From contig JBOHAD010000001.1 of assembly GCA_050697555.1 (NCBI GenBank), positions 1 through 64,000 of the forward strand: a stretch of 64,000 nucleotides of DNA, in the 5' to 3' direction. This DNA is from DASQWP01 sp050697555. GTDB lineage: Bacteria; Actinomycetota; Thermoleophilia; Gaiellales; Gaiellaceae. Made by a program: the position numbers and the translations under genes. The notes under the pieces were generated by a model. The model saw only the letters and a list, made by a program, of their open reading frames with translations. It ran no database searches and was not told the origin of the DNA. Below are positions 8,332 through 16,561 of the stretch, one piece after another. Positions within the stretch are counted from its first letter, which is position 1. Each line of letters starts with the position of its first letter.

Positions 8332-9089
8332 ACCGTCCCTCCGACGGGGCTCGAGGCGGCCGCCTCCTGCTCCTCCACGAGCCCGGCGAGGTGGGCGCCG
8401 CGTCCCGCCTCGACGGCGAGCCGGAAGGCACGGGCCATCGCCACCGGATCGCCCGCGCGGGCGATCGCCGTGTTCACGAGGACGGCATCCGCGCCGAGCT
8501 CCAGCGACTCGGCCGCATGCGAGGGCGAGCCGAGGCCAGCGTCGACCACGACCGGCACCTCCGCCTGCTCGATCATGATCCGGATCGAGTCCCTGAGCTT
8601 GAGCCCGCGCCCGCTCCCGATCGGAGCGGCCAGGGGCATGACGGTCGCGCAGCCGACCTCCTCGAGCTTCTTCTGGAGGACGGGGTCGGGGAGGACGTAC
8701 GGGAGCACGGTGAAGCCGTCGTCCACGAGCGTCGCCGCGGCGCGGAGCGTCTCGACCGGGTCGGGCAGCAGATAGCGCGGGTCGGGGATGACCTCGAGCT
8801 TGATCCAGTCCGGCAGGCCGCCGGCGCGTGCCAGGCGGGCGGCCCTGACCGCCTCCTCCGCGGTTTCCGCGCCCGAGGTGTTGGGCAGCAGGAGGACGTC
8901 GGGCGGCAGGTGCACGGTGATGTCGTCACCCGCCTCGTCGAAATCGATCCGGCGCACGGCGACGGTGACCATCTCGCAGCCGGAGGCGAGCACGGCCTTG
9001 CGCATGACCTCGGGCGAGTCGTACTTGCCCGTGCCGGTGAGGAGGCGCGAGCGAAACTCCCGCCCCGCGATGACGAGTGGGTCGGCCAT
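8328..9089 (-). CDS. thiG: Thiazole synthase
   Basis: 253 residues from the ATG at 9089 (MADPLVIAGREF). It condenses deoxyxylulose phosphate, dehydroglycine and ThiS-thiocarboxylate into the thiamine thiazole phosphate. The Schiff-base lysine is Lys97 in DWIKLEVIPD; SRLLTGTGKY, LPNTSGAETAEEAV and the phosphate-binding stretches APIGSGRGL and GLGSPSHA are conserved. First gene of the thi operon. I looked for a TPP riboswitch in the 54 bp between it and the divergent gene at 9144 and found none, so thiamine control here, if any, is not by that element. Confidence 0.95.
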   Translation of the reverse strand: MADPLVIAGREFRSRLLTGTGKYDSPEVMRKAVLASGCEMVTVAVRRIDFDEAGDDITVHLPPDVLLLPNTSGAETAEEAVRAARLARAGGLPDWIKLEVIPDPRYLLPDPVETLRAAATLVDDGFTVLPYVLPDPVLQKKLEEVGCATVMPLAAPIGSGRGLKLRDSIRIMIEQAEVPVVVDAGLGSPSHAAESLELGADAVLVNTAIARAGDPVAMARAFRLAVEAGRGAHLAGLVEEQEAAASSPVGGTV

Positions 9090-9143
9090 CCCATCCAGGG
9101 TAGCCCGTGTCGGGTCAGTCGGCGGGGGTACATCCCCGCCCGG

Positions 9144-9980
9144 ATGAGGTGGCGACGCGGAGTCGGGAAGCGCTGGGTCGAAGACCGGCGCGGGCGGGGC
9201 GGGAGCGCCGGCCTGCCCATCCCTCTGGGAGCGGCGGGCGGCGCCGGCGGGCTCGTGCTGCTCGTCGTCATCGCCGCCGTCGTCCTCCTCGGCGGCGGCC
9301 TTCCCGGCGGGGACGGGGGAGGCTCGAACCCCGGTGCCGATGACCGGAGCGCGCAATTCGTAGGCTTCGTCGCAGAGGACGTTCAGGACGCTTGGACGCA
9401 GGCGTTCGCGGAGGCAGGGCGGGAGTACGAGCCGACGCGGGTCGTCCTCTTCGAGCAGGCGACCACGACCGCCGGCTGCGGGCCGGCCTCCTCGTCCACG
9501 GGTCCTTTCTACTGCCCGGCCGATCGCAAGGTCTACCTCGATCTCGGTTTCTTCCAGGAGCTTCGCGACCGCTTTGGCGCGCCCGGCAACTTCGCCCAGG
9601 CCTACGTGATCGCGCACGAGTACGCGCACCACGTCCAGAACCTCACCGGGACGTCTGACGACGTGCGGCGCGCGCAGCAGGCGGATACCGAGCAGGCGAA
9701 GGAGCTCTCGATCCGCCTCGAGCTCCAGGCGGACTGCCTCGCCGGCGTCTGGGGCCACTCGGCCGCCGAGGAGGACCTGCTCGTCCCCGGCGACCTCGAG
9801 CGCGGCCTCGCCGCGGCCGCGGCGATCGGGGACGACCGCATCCAGCGCGAGACGACCGGCCGCGTCGACCGCGAGAGCTGGACGCACGGCTCGTCCCAGC
9901 AGCGTGTCCGCTGGTTCCGCCGCGGCTTCGAGAGCGGCGACGTCCAAGCGTGTAAAACGTTCGGCGAGGACGTCCTCTAG
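9144..9980 (+). CDS. Neutral zinc metallopeptidase (YpfJ family)
   Basis: 278 residues from ATG 9144, matching the family start MRWRRG. A single membrane segment (about residues 32-52, rich in Gly/Val/Leu) anchors the protein, with the catalytic domain outside. The zinc motif HEYAHH is at residues 158-163, preceded by GNFAQAYVIA, and the downstream LELQADCLAGVWGHSA supplies the family's further conserved residues; the end ACKTF is also typical. Substrate unknown. Divergent from thiG by 54 bp; its stop overlaps the end of the next minus-strand gene by 4 nt. Confidence 0.9.
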   Translation: MRWRRGVGKRWVEDRRGRGGSAGLPIPLGAAGGAGGLVLLVVIAAVVLLGGGLPGGDGGGSNPGADDRSAQFVGFVAEDVQDAWTQAFAEAGREYEPTRVVLFEQATTTAGCGPASSSTGPFYCPADRKVYLDLGFFQELRDRFGAPGNFAQAYVIAHEYAHHVQNLTGTSDDVRRAQQADTEQAKELSIRLELQADCLAGVWGHSAAEEDLLVPGDLERGLAAAAAIGDDRIQRETTGRVDRESWTHGSSQQRVRWFRRGFESGDVQACKTFGEDVL

Positions 9981-11722
9981 ATCGAACTCGAGGCGCGCTC
10001 GACCTCGAGCACGTACGCGACGGCAACGTCCTCCTCGCCGAGGGCGAGGTGGTAGGCGTCCGAGAGCTCCTCGACGCGCTCGATCTGCGTGCGGTTCTGC
10101 TCGAAGAGCCGGCTGAAGGGGAAGAAGGCGAAGTCCACGACGCGCGCCGCGAGGCCGTTCGCCTGGAGGAGCTCCGCGGTTCGGAGCTGACTCAGGATCG
10201 AGAGCTGCATGAGGTAGGCCCTGCCGTCCTCCGCGAGGAGCCGGGGCAGCAGCCCAATGAGGTGGTCGAGGAGGTTCCGGCCCCAGAAGTCGAGCGGCCG
10301 GTGACCCGTCACCTCCTCGAAGGGATCGACGGGCATCTGGTACAGGCTGGCGGCGACGACGTCGTAGCGCTCCTCCGGCTCGTACGTGTAGAGGTCGACC
10401 TCGGCACCCGTCACTCGCTCGGCGACTCCGTTGCGGAAGGCGTTGGCGAGCGTGTTGGCGACCGCCTCCCGCTTGATGTCGATCGCGTGCACGTGGACCG
10501 CCCCGTCGAGCGCGAGCTGAACTGCGAGGAGGCCCGTCCCGCAGCCGACGTCGAGGCAGCGCTTCCCCTCCCCCGGGCGCCGCCGTGCCACGTGCTTCCA
10601 GACGGCGAGGCTCCCGACCGTGGGGACGAAGACGCCCGGCTCGCACACGATGTCGGGGAAAGGGAGCGGAAAGAGCGTTCGCCCCTCCTCGTCGAGCCAG
10701 GGCTGCGGCGCGGGCGCCTCCGGTACATGCGGCTCCGGCCCCGGCGGTCCGCTCGGCGGCCGGCCGGGCTTCGTGCCGGCGAGCGCCTCCCGGGCGGCCG
10801 CGAGATGCTCGGGCGAAGTCCCGCAGCAGCCGCCGACGATCTGGGCTCCCTCGGCCCGCCAGCGGAGCGCGCGCTCGGCGTACTCGGCGGGCCCGATCCG
10901 CGGGTCGAAGCGCCAGCCCGCGTCGGAGTAGTAGCCCAGGTTCGGGTAGACGCCGAGCGGCAGGTCGACGAAGTCGCGGAGCCAGGGGAGCATGCCCACC
11001 ACGTGGTCGGGTGGAAGGCAGTTGATGAGCAGGGCTGCGACGCCGAGCTCCTCGAAGGAACGCGCTGCGCGGCCGAAGACGTCTCCCTCCGGGCCACCCC
11101 AGTGCTGGCCGTACACCCCGCAGACCCCGTGCCGGCAGCGACGGAAGGAAAGCCAGACGGGCAGGCCCGTGCTCAGCACGAGCTCGACGCTCGGCACGGT
11201 CAGCCCCTTGCGGACCAGGGACATCGTCTCCATCAGGACGAGGTCCGGCGGCTCCTCCTCGAAGACCCGCAGGAGGAGCTCGAGCGTGGCGCGCCGGTCG
11301 GGGCTGTCCACGTCGCCGTTCACGCTGAACGCGACGGCACACTCGCCGCTCCGGCCCGCCTCGTCCACCGCCCGACGGGCGAGGCGGACGCCGAGCCGGG
11401 CGACGTCCATCCAGTGCGTGGTGGCGCCGCGCCCGAGGAGCCCGCCCGCCTCCAGCTCCGCGGCCGCGAGGATCGCCCACGTGTTCGTGGAGACGACGTC
11501 GCAGCCCACGTCGACGTAGCGGCGGTGAACGTCGAGGACCGCGTAGGGAGCGTGGTAGAGCGCCGACGTTCCCCAGAGGCCTCGGTCGGCGTCGCGGAGC
11601 GCGCCGGCCTCGCGTCCGAGCTCGGTGGCGTTCCCGCCGTCGAGGACGACCGCGACGTCGTCCCCGATCATCCGCTCCACGCGCTCGTACGCGGGAGAGA
11701 GCCGGTCGACGAGCGACGGCAC
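9977..11722 (-). CDS. Homocysteine S-methyltransferase / SAM-dependent methyltransferase fusion
   Basis: 581 residues from a GTG at 11722 that overlaps the previous stop by one base. Residues about 20-310 are a homocysteine S-methyltransferase barrel: VLDGGNATELGR at the front, a Cys in LLINCLPPDHV and the double Cys in GGCCGTSPEHLAA form the zinc site. A proline-rich linker follows, then residues about 360-580 form a class I methyltransferase with LDVGCGTGLLAV. Homocysteine methyltransferases of this family normally use S-methylmethionine or SAM as donor and end after the barrel. The joining of both activities is unusual; I infer a methyl-transfer or SAM-recycling role but cannot name the substrate. 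Confidence 0.82.
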   Translation of the reverse strand: MPSLVDRLSPAYERVERMIGDDVAVVLDGGNATELGREAGALRDADRGLWGTSALYHAPYAVLDVHRRYVDVGCDVVSTNTWAILAAAELEAGGLLGRGATTHWMDVARLGVRLARRAVDEAGRSGECAVAFSVNGDVDSPDRRATLELLLRVFEEEPPDLVLMETMSLVRKGLTVPSVELVLSTGLPVWLSFRRCRHGVCGVYGQHWGGPEGDVFGRAARSFEELGVAALLINCLPPDHVVGMLPWLRDFVDLPLGVYPNLGYYSDAGWRFDPRIGPAEYAERALRWRAEGAQIVGGCCGTSPEHLAAAREALAGTKPGRPPSGPPGPEPHVPEAPAPQPWLDEEGRTLFPLPFPDIVCEPGVFVPTVGSLAVWKHVARRRPGEGKRCLDVGCGTGLLAVQLALDGAVHVHAIDIKREAVANTLANAFRNGVAERVTGAEVDLYTYEPEERYDVVAASLYQMPVDPFEEVTGHRPLDFWGRNLLDHLIGLLPRLLAEDGRAYLMQLSILSQLRTAELLQANGLAARVVDFAFFPFSRLFEQNRTQIERVEELSDAYHLALGEEDVAVAYVLEVERASSSI

Positions 11723-12495
11723 TAACGCCCGCGGAACTCGGGCTCGCGCTTCTCGACGAACGCGCTCATGCCCTCCTTCTGGTCCTCCGTCGAGAAGGCC
11801 ATGGCGAAGAGCGAGGCCTCCTGCGCGAGATTCGCCCCGTGGCCGCCCTGGAGCGAGAGGTTCGTCGCCTCCTTCGCCCAGGCAAGCGCGACCGGGCTCT
11901 TCGACGCAAGGAGCCGTGCGGTCTCGAGCACCTTCGGCATGAGCTCCTCCGGCTCGTAGACAGCGTTGACGAGACCGCGCCGCTCGGCCTCGTCGGCGCC
12001 CACGGTGCGGCCGGTGAGGATCAGCTCCTTGGCGAAGCCGAGCGAGGTGGCGCGCGCGAGCCGCTGCGTGCCGCCCCAGCCCGGGAGGATGCCGAGGTTG
12101 ATCTCGGGCTGGCCGAGCTTCGCGGCCGACGAGGCGTAGCGGAGGTCGCAGGCGAGCGCGAGCTCGCAGCCGCCGCCCAGCGCGAAGCCGTTGATCGCGG
12201 CGATGGTCGGCTTCGACATCGTCTCGAGCAGGTCCGCCGTGGCGTGCCCGAGGCCGCCCCACTCCCGCCCCTCGAGCACCGAGAGGCCGCTCATGTACTT
12301 GATGTCGGCGCCCGCGACGAATGCGCGCTCGCCCGCGCCCGTGAGGACGACGACGCGCGACCCGTCGTCGCGGGCGACTTCGTCCAGTCGGGCGTGCAGC
12401 TCGCGCAGGTGCTCGAGATCGAGCGCGTTCAGCGCGTCTGCGCGGTCGACCGTGACCAGGGCGACGCCCCCGTCGCGCGCGACCTCGATCGACAC
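11722..12495 (-). CDS. Enoyl-CoA hydratase/isomerase family protein
   Basis: 257 residues from a GTG at 12495 with a good ribosome-binding site (GGGAGGGA) upstream; the open frame continues further upstream but is not family-like. It hydrates trans-2-enoyl-CoA in beta-oxidation. AFVAGADIKYMSGL and IAAINGFALGGGCELALACD form the oxyanion hole, LGQPEINLGILPGWGGTQRL carries the second catalytic Glu, and SPVALAWAKEA plus EKREPEFRGR are the usual C-terminal features. Length and motifs fit short-chain crotonase types. It lies downstream of the B12-binding mutase subunit, consistent with acyl-CoA metabolism. Confidence 0.93.
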   Translation of the reverse strand: MSIEVARDGGVALVTVDRADALNALDLEHLRELHARLDEVARDDGSRVVVLTGAGERAFVAGADIKYMSGLSVLEGREWGGLGHATADLLETMSKPTIAAINGFALGGGCELALACDLRYASSAAKLGQPEINLGILPGWGGTQRLARATSLGFAKELILTGRTVGADEAERRGLVNAVYEPEELMPKVLETARLLASKSPVALAWAKEATNLSLQGGHGANLAQEASLFAMAFSTEDQKEGMSAFVEKREPEFRGR

Positions 12496-12568
12496 TAGTG
12501 TCCCTCCCGGTGATGCGGCCGAGCTTCTGGGTCGCGAGCACCAAGCCAGAGGCTGCACTCGGCCGCAG

Positions 12569-12587
12569 CCAAGGCTTGCAGCCTTGG
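12569..12587 (-). terminator. Hairpin between mutase small subunit and enoyl-CoA hydratase genes
   Basis: Perfect 8-bp inverted repeat CCAAGGCT-TGC-AGCCTTGG in the 163-bp gap 12496-12658. There is no T-rich tail, so it is either a weak terminator or an RNA-processing/attenuation site downstream of the B12-binding-subunit gene. Nothing else recognisable lies in this gap; no tRNA is present. Confidence 0.5.
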
Positions 12588-12658
12588 TAAGGGCGAGGGT
12601 GGACTCTGGCGCAGTGTGATCGCGGGCCAGGGGCCGGCGAGTATCGCCGGGTGGGGCA

Positions 12659-13060
12659 CTAGGCCTCGACGGGCACGTTCGCCTTCAGGAAGTCGACGAT
12701 CTCGGAGACGGGCGCGCCCGGCGTGAACACCTCGGCCACGCCCTGCTCCTTCAGCGCCGCGACGTCGTCTTTCGGGATCGTGCCTCCGACCACGACGAGC
12801 ACGTCGTCGACTCCGTTCTCGCGCAGCCCCTCGAGGATCTTCGGCACGAGCGTCATGTGCGCGCCCGAGAGGATGGAGATCCCGACGGCGTCGGCATCCT
12901 CCTGGATCGCCGTCTCGACGATCTGCTCGGGCAGCTGGTGGAGGCCCGTGTAGACGACCTCCATGCCCGCGTCGCGGAGCGCGCGCGCGATGATCTTCGC
13001 CCCCCGGTCGTGGCCGTCGAGCCCCGGCTTGGCGATCACGACGCGGATCTTCCGTGCCAC
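12659..13060 (-). CDS. Cobalamin-binding subunit of acyl-CoA mutase
   Basis: 133 residues, a stand-alone B12-binding domain as in the small subunits of methylmalonyl-CoA and isobutyryl-CoA mutases. The DxHxxG motif is DGHDRG (residues 15-20), with His17 as the lower axial cobalt ligand; ISILSGAHMTLVP and VGGTIPKDDVAALKEQGV complete the binding fold. It must pair with a separate large subunit, and the only candidate seen is the gene at 59648-61312, about 46 kb away. The start codon is only 12 bp from that of the divergent gene at 13073. Confidence 0.93.
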   Translation of the reverse strand: MARKIRVVIAKPGLDGHDRGAKIIARALRDAGMEVVYTGLHQLPEQIVETAIQEDADAVGISILSGAHMTLVPKILEGLRENGVDDVLVVVGGTIPKDDVAALKEQGVAEVFTPGAPVSEIVDFLKANVPVEA

Positions 13061-13072
13061 GTGCGCCAGTAT

Positions 13073-13783
13073 ATGACCGTGCGCCTCACCGTCATCGGCT
13101 CCTCGCCGGCCTGGCCGAACCCGGGAAGCGCGCAGTCGGGGTATCTCGTCGAGGGCGAGGGGAAGCTACTCCTCGACTGCGGTCCGGGCGTGCTTGGCCG
13201 CCTGCGAGAGCTGGGCCTGTTTCCCCGCTCGATCGCCATCACCCACTTCCACCTCGACCACTGGGGCGACCTCGTGCCCTGGGCCTGGCTGAACGCCTTC
13301 GGCCCGCCCGAGCACCGGGTCGAGTGCGCGCTCTGGCTCCCGCCCGGCGGTGCGCACGAGCTCGCGCACTTCGCCGACCACTGGGGCAATCCCAGCATGT
13401 TCGAGGAGGCGTTCGAGCTCCGCGAGTTCGAGCCGGACGTGCCGTTCACGGCCGCCGGCTTCGAGGTCGAGGCTCGGCGGCTCCCCCACTACGCGCTCAC
13501 CTCACACGGCTTCCGGGTGACGCAGGACGGAAAGACGCTGGCCTACTCGGGCGACTCCGCTCCCACCCGCGAGCTCGCGGAGCTCGCCCGCGGGGCCGAC
13601 CTCTTCCTCTGCGAGGCGACGCTCGCCGAGGGCGCGCGCGACGGCCTCCCCCGCGGGCACCTCTCGGCCGAGGAGGCGCTCGCCGCCGCCGACGGGCCGG
13701 TCCTCCTCACCCACCGCCCGATCGAGCTCCCGCCGCCCGACGGCGTGCCGCTCGCGCACGACGGCCTCGTCGTGGACGTCTAG
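13073..13783 (+). CDS. MBL-fold metallohydrolase
   Basis: 236 residues from ATG 13073. The metallo-beta-lactamase motif THFHLDHWGD (His58, His60, Asp62, His63), the later LPHYALTSHGFRV and LAYSGDSAP give a two-metal site like that of RNase Z / arylsulfatase-type hydrolases. The substrate is not evident; RNase Z proper is about 300 residues and carries a different exosite, so tRNA processing is unlikely. It is divergent from the B12-binding subunit gene with only 12 bp between start codons, leaving no room for ordinary leaders. Confidence 0.85.
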   Translation: MTVRLTVIGSSPAWPNPGSAQSGYLVEGEGKLLLDCGPGVLGRLRELGLFPRSIAITHFHLDHWGDLVPWAWLNAFGPPEHRVECALWLPPGGAHELAHFADHWGNPSMFEEAFELREFEPDVPFTAAGFEVEARRLPHYALTSHGFRVTQDGKTLAYSGDSAPTRELAELARGADLFLCEATLAEGARDGLPRGHLSAEEALAAADGPVLLTHRPIELPPPDGVPLAHDGLVVDV

Positions 13784-13987
13784 AGTGCTCCACATCCCGT
13801 CCCCAGACTCTTCCACAACTTCGTCAACAGGAAGATCTGCTTCCGTCTAGTGAAAATTCCGCTGGAATCTGGTGAAATCGTGCGACTTTCCACACTTTCG
13901 TCTAGGTTTCGGCCCTTTACTTCTTTCGAGGTATGAGGTACACCTAGCTGGTCAGCGGCAACCCACGCTCGAAAGGCGGCCCTTTCG
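13784..13987 (+). promoter_or_regulatory. AT-richer upstream region of the response regulator gene
   Basis: 204 bp that is clearly more AT-rich than its surroundings (for example GTGAAAATTCC near 13849-13859 and TTTACTTCTTTCG near 13917-13928), a likely promoter region. The last 18 bases (13970-13987) form a perfect hairpin, CGAAAGG-CGGC-CCTTTCG, abutting the ATG at 13988 and containing the only Shine-Dalgarno-like sequence (AAAGG). Confidence 0.5.
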
Positions 13988-14653
13988 ATGAGCAATTCCC
14001 TCAATAGTCGTACTGCGGTCCTCGTAGACCAGCACCCCCTCTGGCTCGACACCGTTTCGCAGGTGGTTGGGCGCGTCAACGTCGAGGTCGTCGCCAAGGC
14101 GACGTCGTCCTCGGCGGCCCTCGCGCTGGTCGAGGAGCTCAATCCCGACCTCCTCATCACGGGCATCAAGATGGCGGACGGCGAGATCGACGGCCTCACG
14201 CTCCTGCGCAAGGCACGTGAGCGCGATCCCGGCCTCCGCGCCATCGTGCTCTCCATGTACGACGACTCGCAGCACGTCGAAGCAGCGTTCGCAGCGGGCG
14301 CGGCGGCGTACGTCCTCAAGACGGCGCACCCCGACGACCTCACGTCCGCGATCCGGCAGGCGTTCGACCACTCGATCTTCCTCGCGGGCGCGCGACCGGC
14401 CGTCACGCCGGCGCCGGCCCCGATCGACGACTCGCCTGGCCTGACGCGAAGAGAGCTCGAGATCCTGCAGCTCGTCGCCGAGGGCCACTCGAACGCCGAG
14501 CTTGCGCGGATGCTCTGGGTCACCGAGCAGACGGTGAAGTTCCACCTCTCGAACATCTACCGGAAGCTCAACGTGGCGAACCGCACGGAGGCGAGCCGCT
14601 GGGCTCAGCTGCGTGGGATCCTCGAGGCGCCCGCCGTCCCGGCGACCGCGTAA
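13988..14653 (+). CDS. LuxR/NarL-type response regulator lacking the phospho-acceptor Asp
   Basis: 221 residues. A receiver domain (about 8-125) is followed by a LuxR-type helix-turn-helix (about 150-212: LTRRELEILQLVAEGHSNAELARML, TVKFHLSNIYRKL). The conserved receiver residues Ser89 and Lys111 (YVLK) remain, but the expected phosphorylated Asp is Gly59 (PDLLITGIKM) and the acidic pair is reduced to a single Asp14 (VDQHPL). Phosphorylation in the usual way is therefore unlikely; it may be ligand-controlled or constitutive. No histidine kinase gene is nearby. It sits 30 bp upstream of the ABC exporter of RiPP set 1 in the same direction, so it is a candidate regulator of that set. Confidence 0.9.
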   Translation: MSNSLNSRTAVLVDQHPLWLDTVSQVVGRVNVEVVAKATSSSAALALVEELNPDLLITGIKMADGEIDGLTLLRKARERDPGLRAIVLSMYDDSQHVEAAFAAGAAAYVLKTAHPDDLTSAIRQAFDHSIFLAGARPAVTPAPAPIDDSPGLTRRELEILQLVAEGHSNAELARMLWVTEQTVKFHLSNIYRKLNVANRTEASRWAQLRGILEAPAVPATA

Positions 14654-14683
14654 GGGCGCGTCGAGCCCAGACGAGCGGCCGGC

Positions 14684-15697
14684 ATGGAAGCAACTTCCAC
14701 CGTAGCGCCTGCACGACCATCGGGGCAATCAGGCCCGGCGATCGTCGAGGCTGACGCCATCTCGCGGTCGTTCCCGGGCAAGGAGGCGCTTGTCGGCGTG
14801 AGCCTCCGCGTCGGGAGCGGTGAGATCTGCGGCCTCATCGGCCCGAACGGAGCGGGGAAGACGACGCTGCTGCGGATCCTTACGGGGCTGCTCGATCCCA
14901 CTTCGGGCTCCGTGCGCATTCTCGGCCAGGAGCCGACGCGAGGGGCGCGCGAGCTGCGGCAGCGGATCGGGCTCGTGCCGTCCGGCGACCGCTCCTTCTA
15001 CTTGCGAATCTCGGGATTCGAGAACCTCGTCTTCTTCGCCCGCATGCATGGAATGAAGCGGAAGGCGGCTGTCGCTCAGGCGCGCCGGGTGCTCGGCGAG
15101 GTCGACCTCCTCGACGCCCAGCATCGCGCGGTCGGCGCTTACTCACACGGCATGCAGAAGCGGCTCTCGGTCGCCCGCGCGCTCCTTACGGATCCGGACG
15201 CGCTGCTCGTCGACGAGGCGACGCACGACCTCGATCCGGCCGGCGCTCGACGGGTGCGAGAGCTCGTCGCCGAGATCGCCGCGCAGGGCGCCGCAGTCGT
15301 CTGGGCGACGCAGCGCCTCGACGAGCTTCGCGGATTCGCGGACGAGGTCACGCTGCTCGCAGGCGGTGAAGTGCGGTTCTCGGGAACGGTGCGGGACCTA
15401 CTTGCGCGCTCCCTCCCCCGCCGGTACGTCCTCCGCCTCCGCAACGGGGGGCTGGCCGGAGAGGCGCTGACCTCGGTCGCGGACCGCCTCCTCCGCGGCA
15501 GCGGGACGCTGACGATTCTTGGCGACGGCGACTCGGCCGACTACGTGCTCTCCCTCGACGACGACGCCGTCCTGGGCGATGCGCTCGCCGCGCTCGCCGG
15601 CGGGCGGATGGACGTGCTCGCCTGCCACGAGGAGCGCTCCGAGATCGAGGAGGCGTTCCTCGCGCTCACTCGCGAGGCGGGAGACCCCCAGCCGTGA
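14684..15697 (+). CDS. ABC transporter ATP-binding protein (RiPP set 1)
   Basis: 337 residues. Walker A GPNGAGKTT (53-61) and Walker B ALLVDEATHDLDP (Glu present; Thr where Pro is usual in DEPT). The signature motif is degenerate (YSHGMQKRLSVARALL instead of LSGGQ), a form common in ABC-2-type exporters of drugs and polysaccharides. A C-terminal extension of about 110 residues resembles the regulatory tail of DrrA/NatA-type ATPases. It overlaps the permease gene by 4 nt. By position it probably exports the set 1 peptide or gives self-immunity; this is inference from context. Confidence 0.9.
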   Translation: MEATSTVAPARPSGQSGPAIVEADAISRSFPGKEALVGVSLRVGSGEICGLIGPNGAGKTTLLRILTGLLDPTSGSVRILGQEPTRGARELRQRIGLVPSGDRSFYLRISGFENLVFFARMHGMKRKAAVAQARRVLGEVDLLDAQHRAVGAYSHGMQKRLSVARALLTDPDALLVDEATHDLDPAGARRVRELVAEIAAQGAAVVWATQRLDELRGFADEVTLLAGGEVRFSGTVRDLLARSLPRRYVLRLRNGGLAGEALTSVADRLLRGSGTLTILGDGDSADYVLSLDDDAVLGDALAALAGGRMDVLACHEERSEIEEAFLALTREAGDPQP

Positions 15698-16551
15698 GCT
15701 CGGCGACTCCGTTCATGCTGGACAGGGCTTCGGCGCTCGCCGGCGAGCTCGGCAAGATGACCGCTTTCCTGCGGCGTGACTTCCTGGTCGCGTGGAGCTA
15801 TAGGGCCGCCTTCCTCTCGGACCTCGCCGCGCTCTTCCTCCAGGCGATCTCCTTCTACTTCATCGGTCTGATGGTGAACCCGGACGTCCTGCCGGAGTAC
15901 GGTGGCAGCCGGGCCACGTATCTCGAGTTCGTCGCCGTCGGCATCGCTCTCGGCGTCTTCGTCCAGCTCGGCCTGGGACGTGTTGCCGGCGCGATCCGCA
16001 ACGAGCAGCTGACCGGCACCCTCGAATCTCTCCTCATGACGCCCACGGCGCCGGCAACGATCCAGCTCGGCTCAGTCGTGTACGAGTTCGTCTACATCCC
16101 CGTCAGGACGGCGCTCTTCTTCGCCGTCATCGGGATCGCGTTCGGGCTTCACTTCGAGCCGAGCGGCTTCGCCCCGGCCCTCGTCGTCCTCCTCGCCTTC
16201 ATCCCCTTCGTCTGGGGGCTCGGGGTGATCAGCGCGGCCGCGACCCTGACGTTCAAGCGCGGCGCGGGCGGCGTGGGGTTCGGCGTGGCCATTCTTACCC
16301 TGTTCTCGGGCGCGTACTTCCCCCTCGATCTTCTGCCCGAATGGGCCGTTGCAACCGCTGAAGCGAACCCGCTCGCGGTCGCGATCGATGCCATGCGGGG
16401 GGCGCTCCTGGGCGGTACCGGTTGGTCGTCCACCGGCCAAGCCCTGCTCGTCCTCATGCCCTTCTCTGTGCTCTCGCTCGCGGGCGGCTTCCTCGCCTTC
16501 CGGGCCGCGCTTCGCCGCGAGCGTCGACGCGGTACGCTCGGGCTCTACTAG
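15694..16551 (+). CDS. ABC-2 type permease (RiPP set 1)
   Basis: 285 residues starting at a GTG that overlaps the ATPase stop (GTGA). Six hydrophobic segments are visible, from AALFLQAISFYFIGLMV to the last helix before the basic tail LRRERRRGTLGLY. The mid-region RNEQLTGTLESLLMTPTAP is the cytoplasmic coupling segment typical of ABC-2 permeases. It forms an exporter with the preceding ATPase and is followed 10 bp later by the PqqD-like gene. Confidence 0.9.
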   Translation: MSSATPFMLDRASALAGELGKMTAFLRRDFLVAWSYRAAFLSDLAALFLQAISFYFIGLMVNPDVLPEYGGSRATYLEFVAVGIALGVFVQLGLGRVAGAIRNEQLTGTLESLLMTPTAPATIQLGSVVYEFVYIPVRTALFFAVIGIAFGLHFEPSGFAPALVVLLAFIPFVWGLGVISAAATLTFKRGAGGVGFGVAILTLFSGAYFPLDLLPEWAVATAEANPLAVAIDAMRGALLGGTGWSSTGQALLVLMPFSVLSLAGGFLAFRAALRRERRRGTLGLY

Positions 16552-16561
16552 GCGAACGAGA

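Noticed and set aside
9090..9143. Possible TPP riboswitch upstream of thiG
   Set aside because: The gap is only 54 bp and lacks the conserved CTGAGA and ACCTGATC-like elements.
8391..9980. 529-codon frame containing the zinc metallopeptidase
   Set aside because: The part before 9144 is antisense to thiG and unlike any family; the peptidase has its own natural start with a membrane anchor.
12496..12658. Possible tRNA or small RNA in the 163-bp gap
   Set aside because: Only a simple 8-bp hairpin is present; there is no T-loop GTTCRA or anticodon-arm pattern.
13940..13959. CTAGCTGGTCAGCGGC as a further copy of the CTAGCC-N4-GGCTAG operator
   Set aside because: Only one arm matches well (CTAGC); too weak to list as a site.
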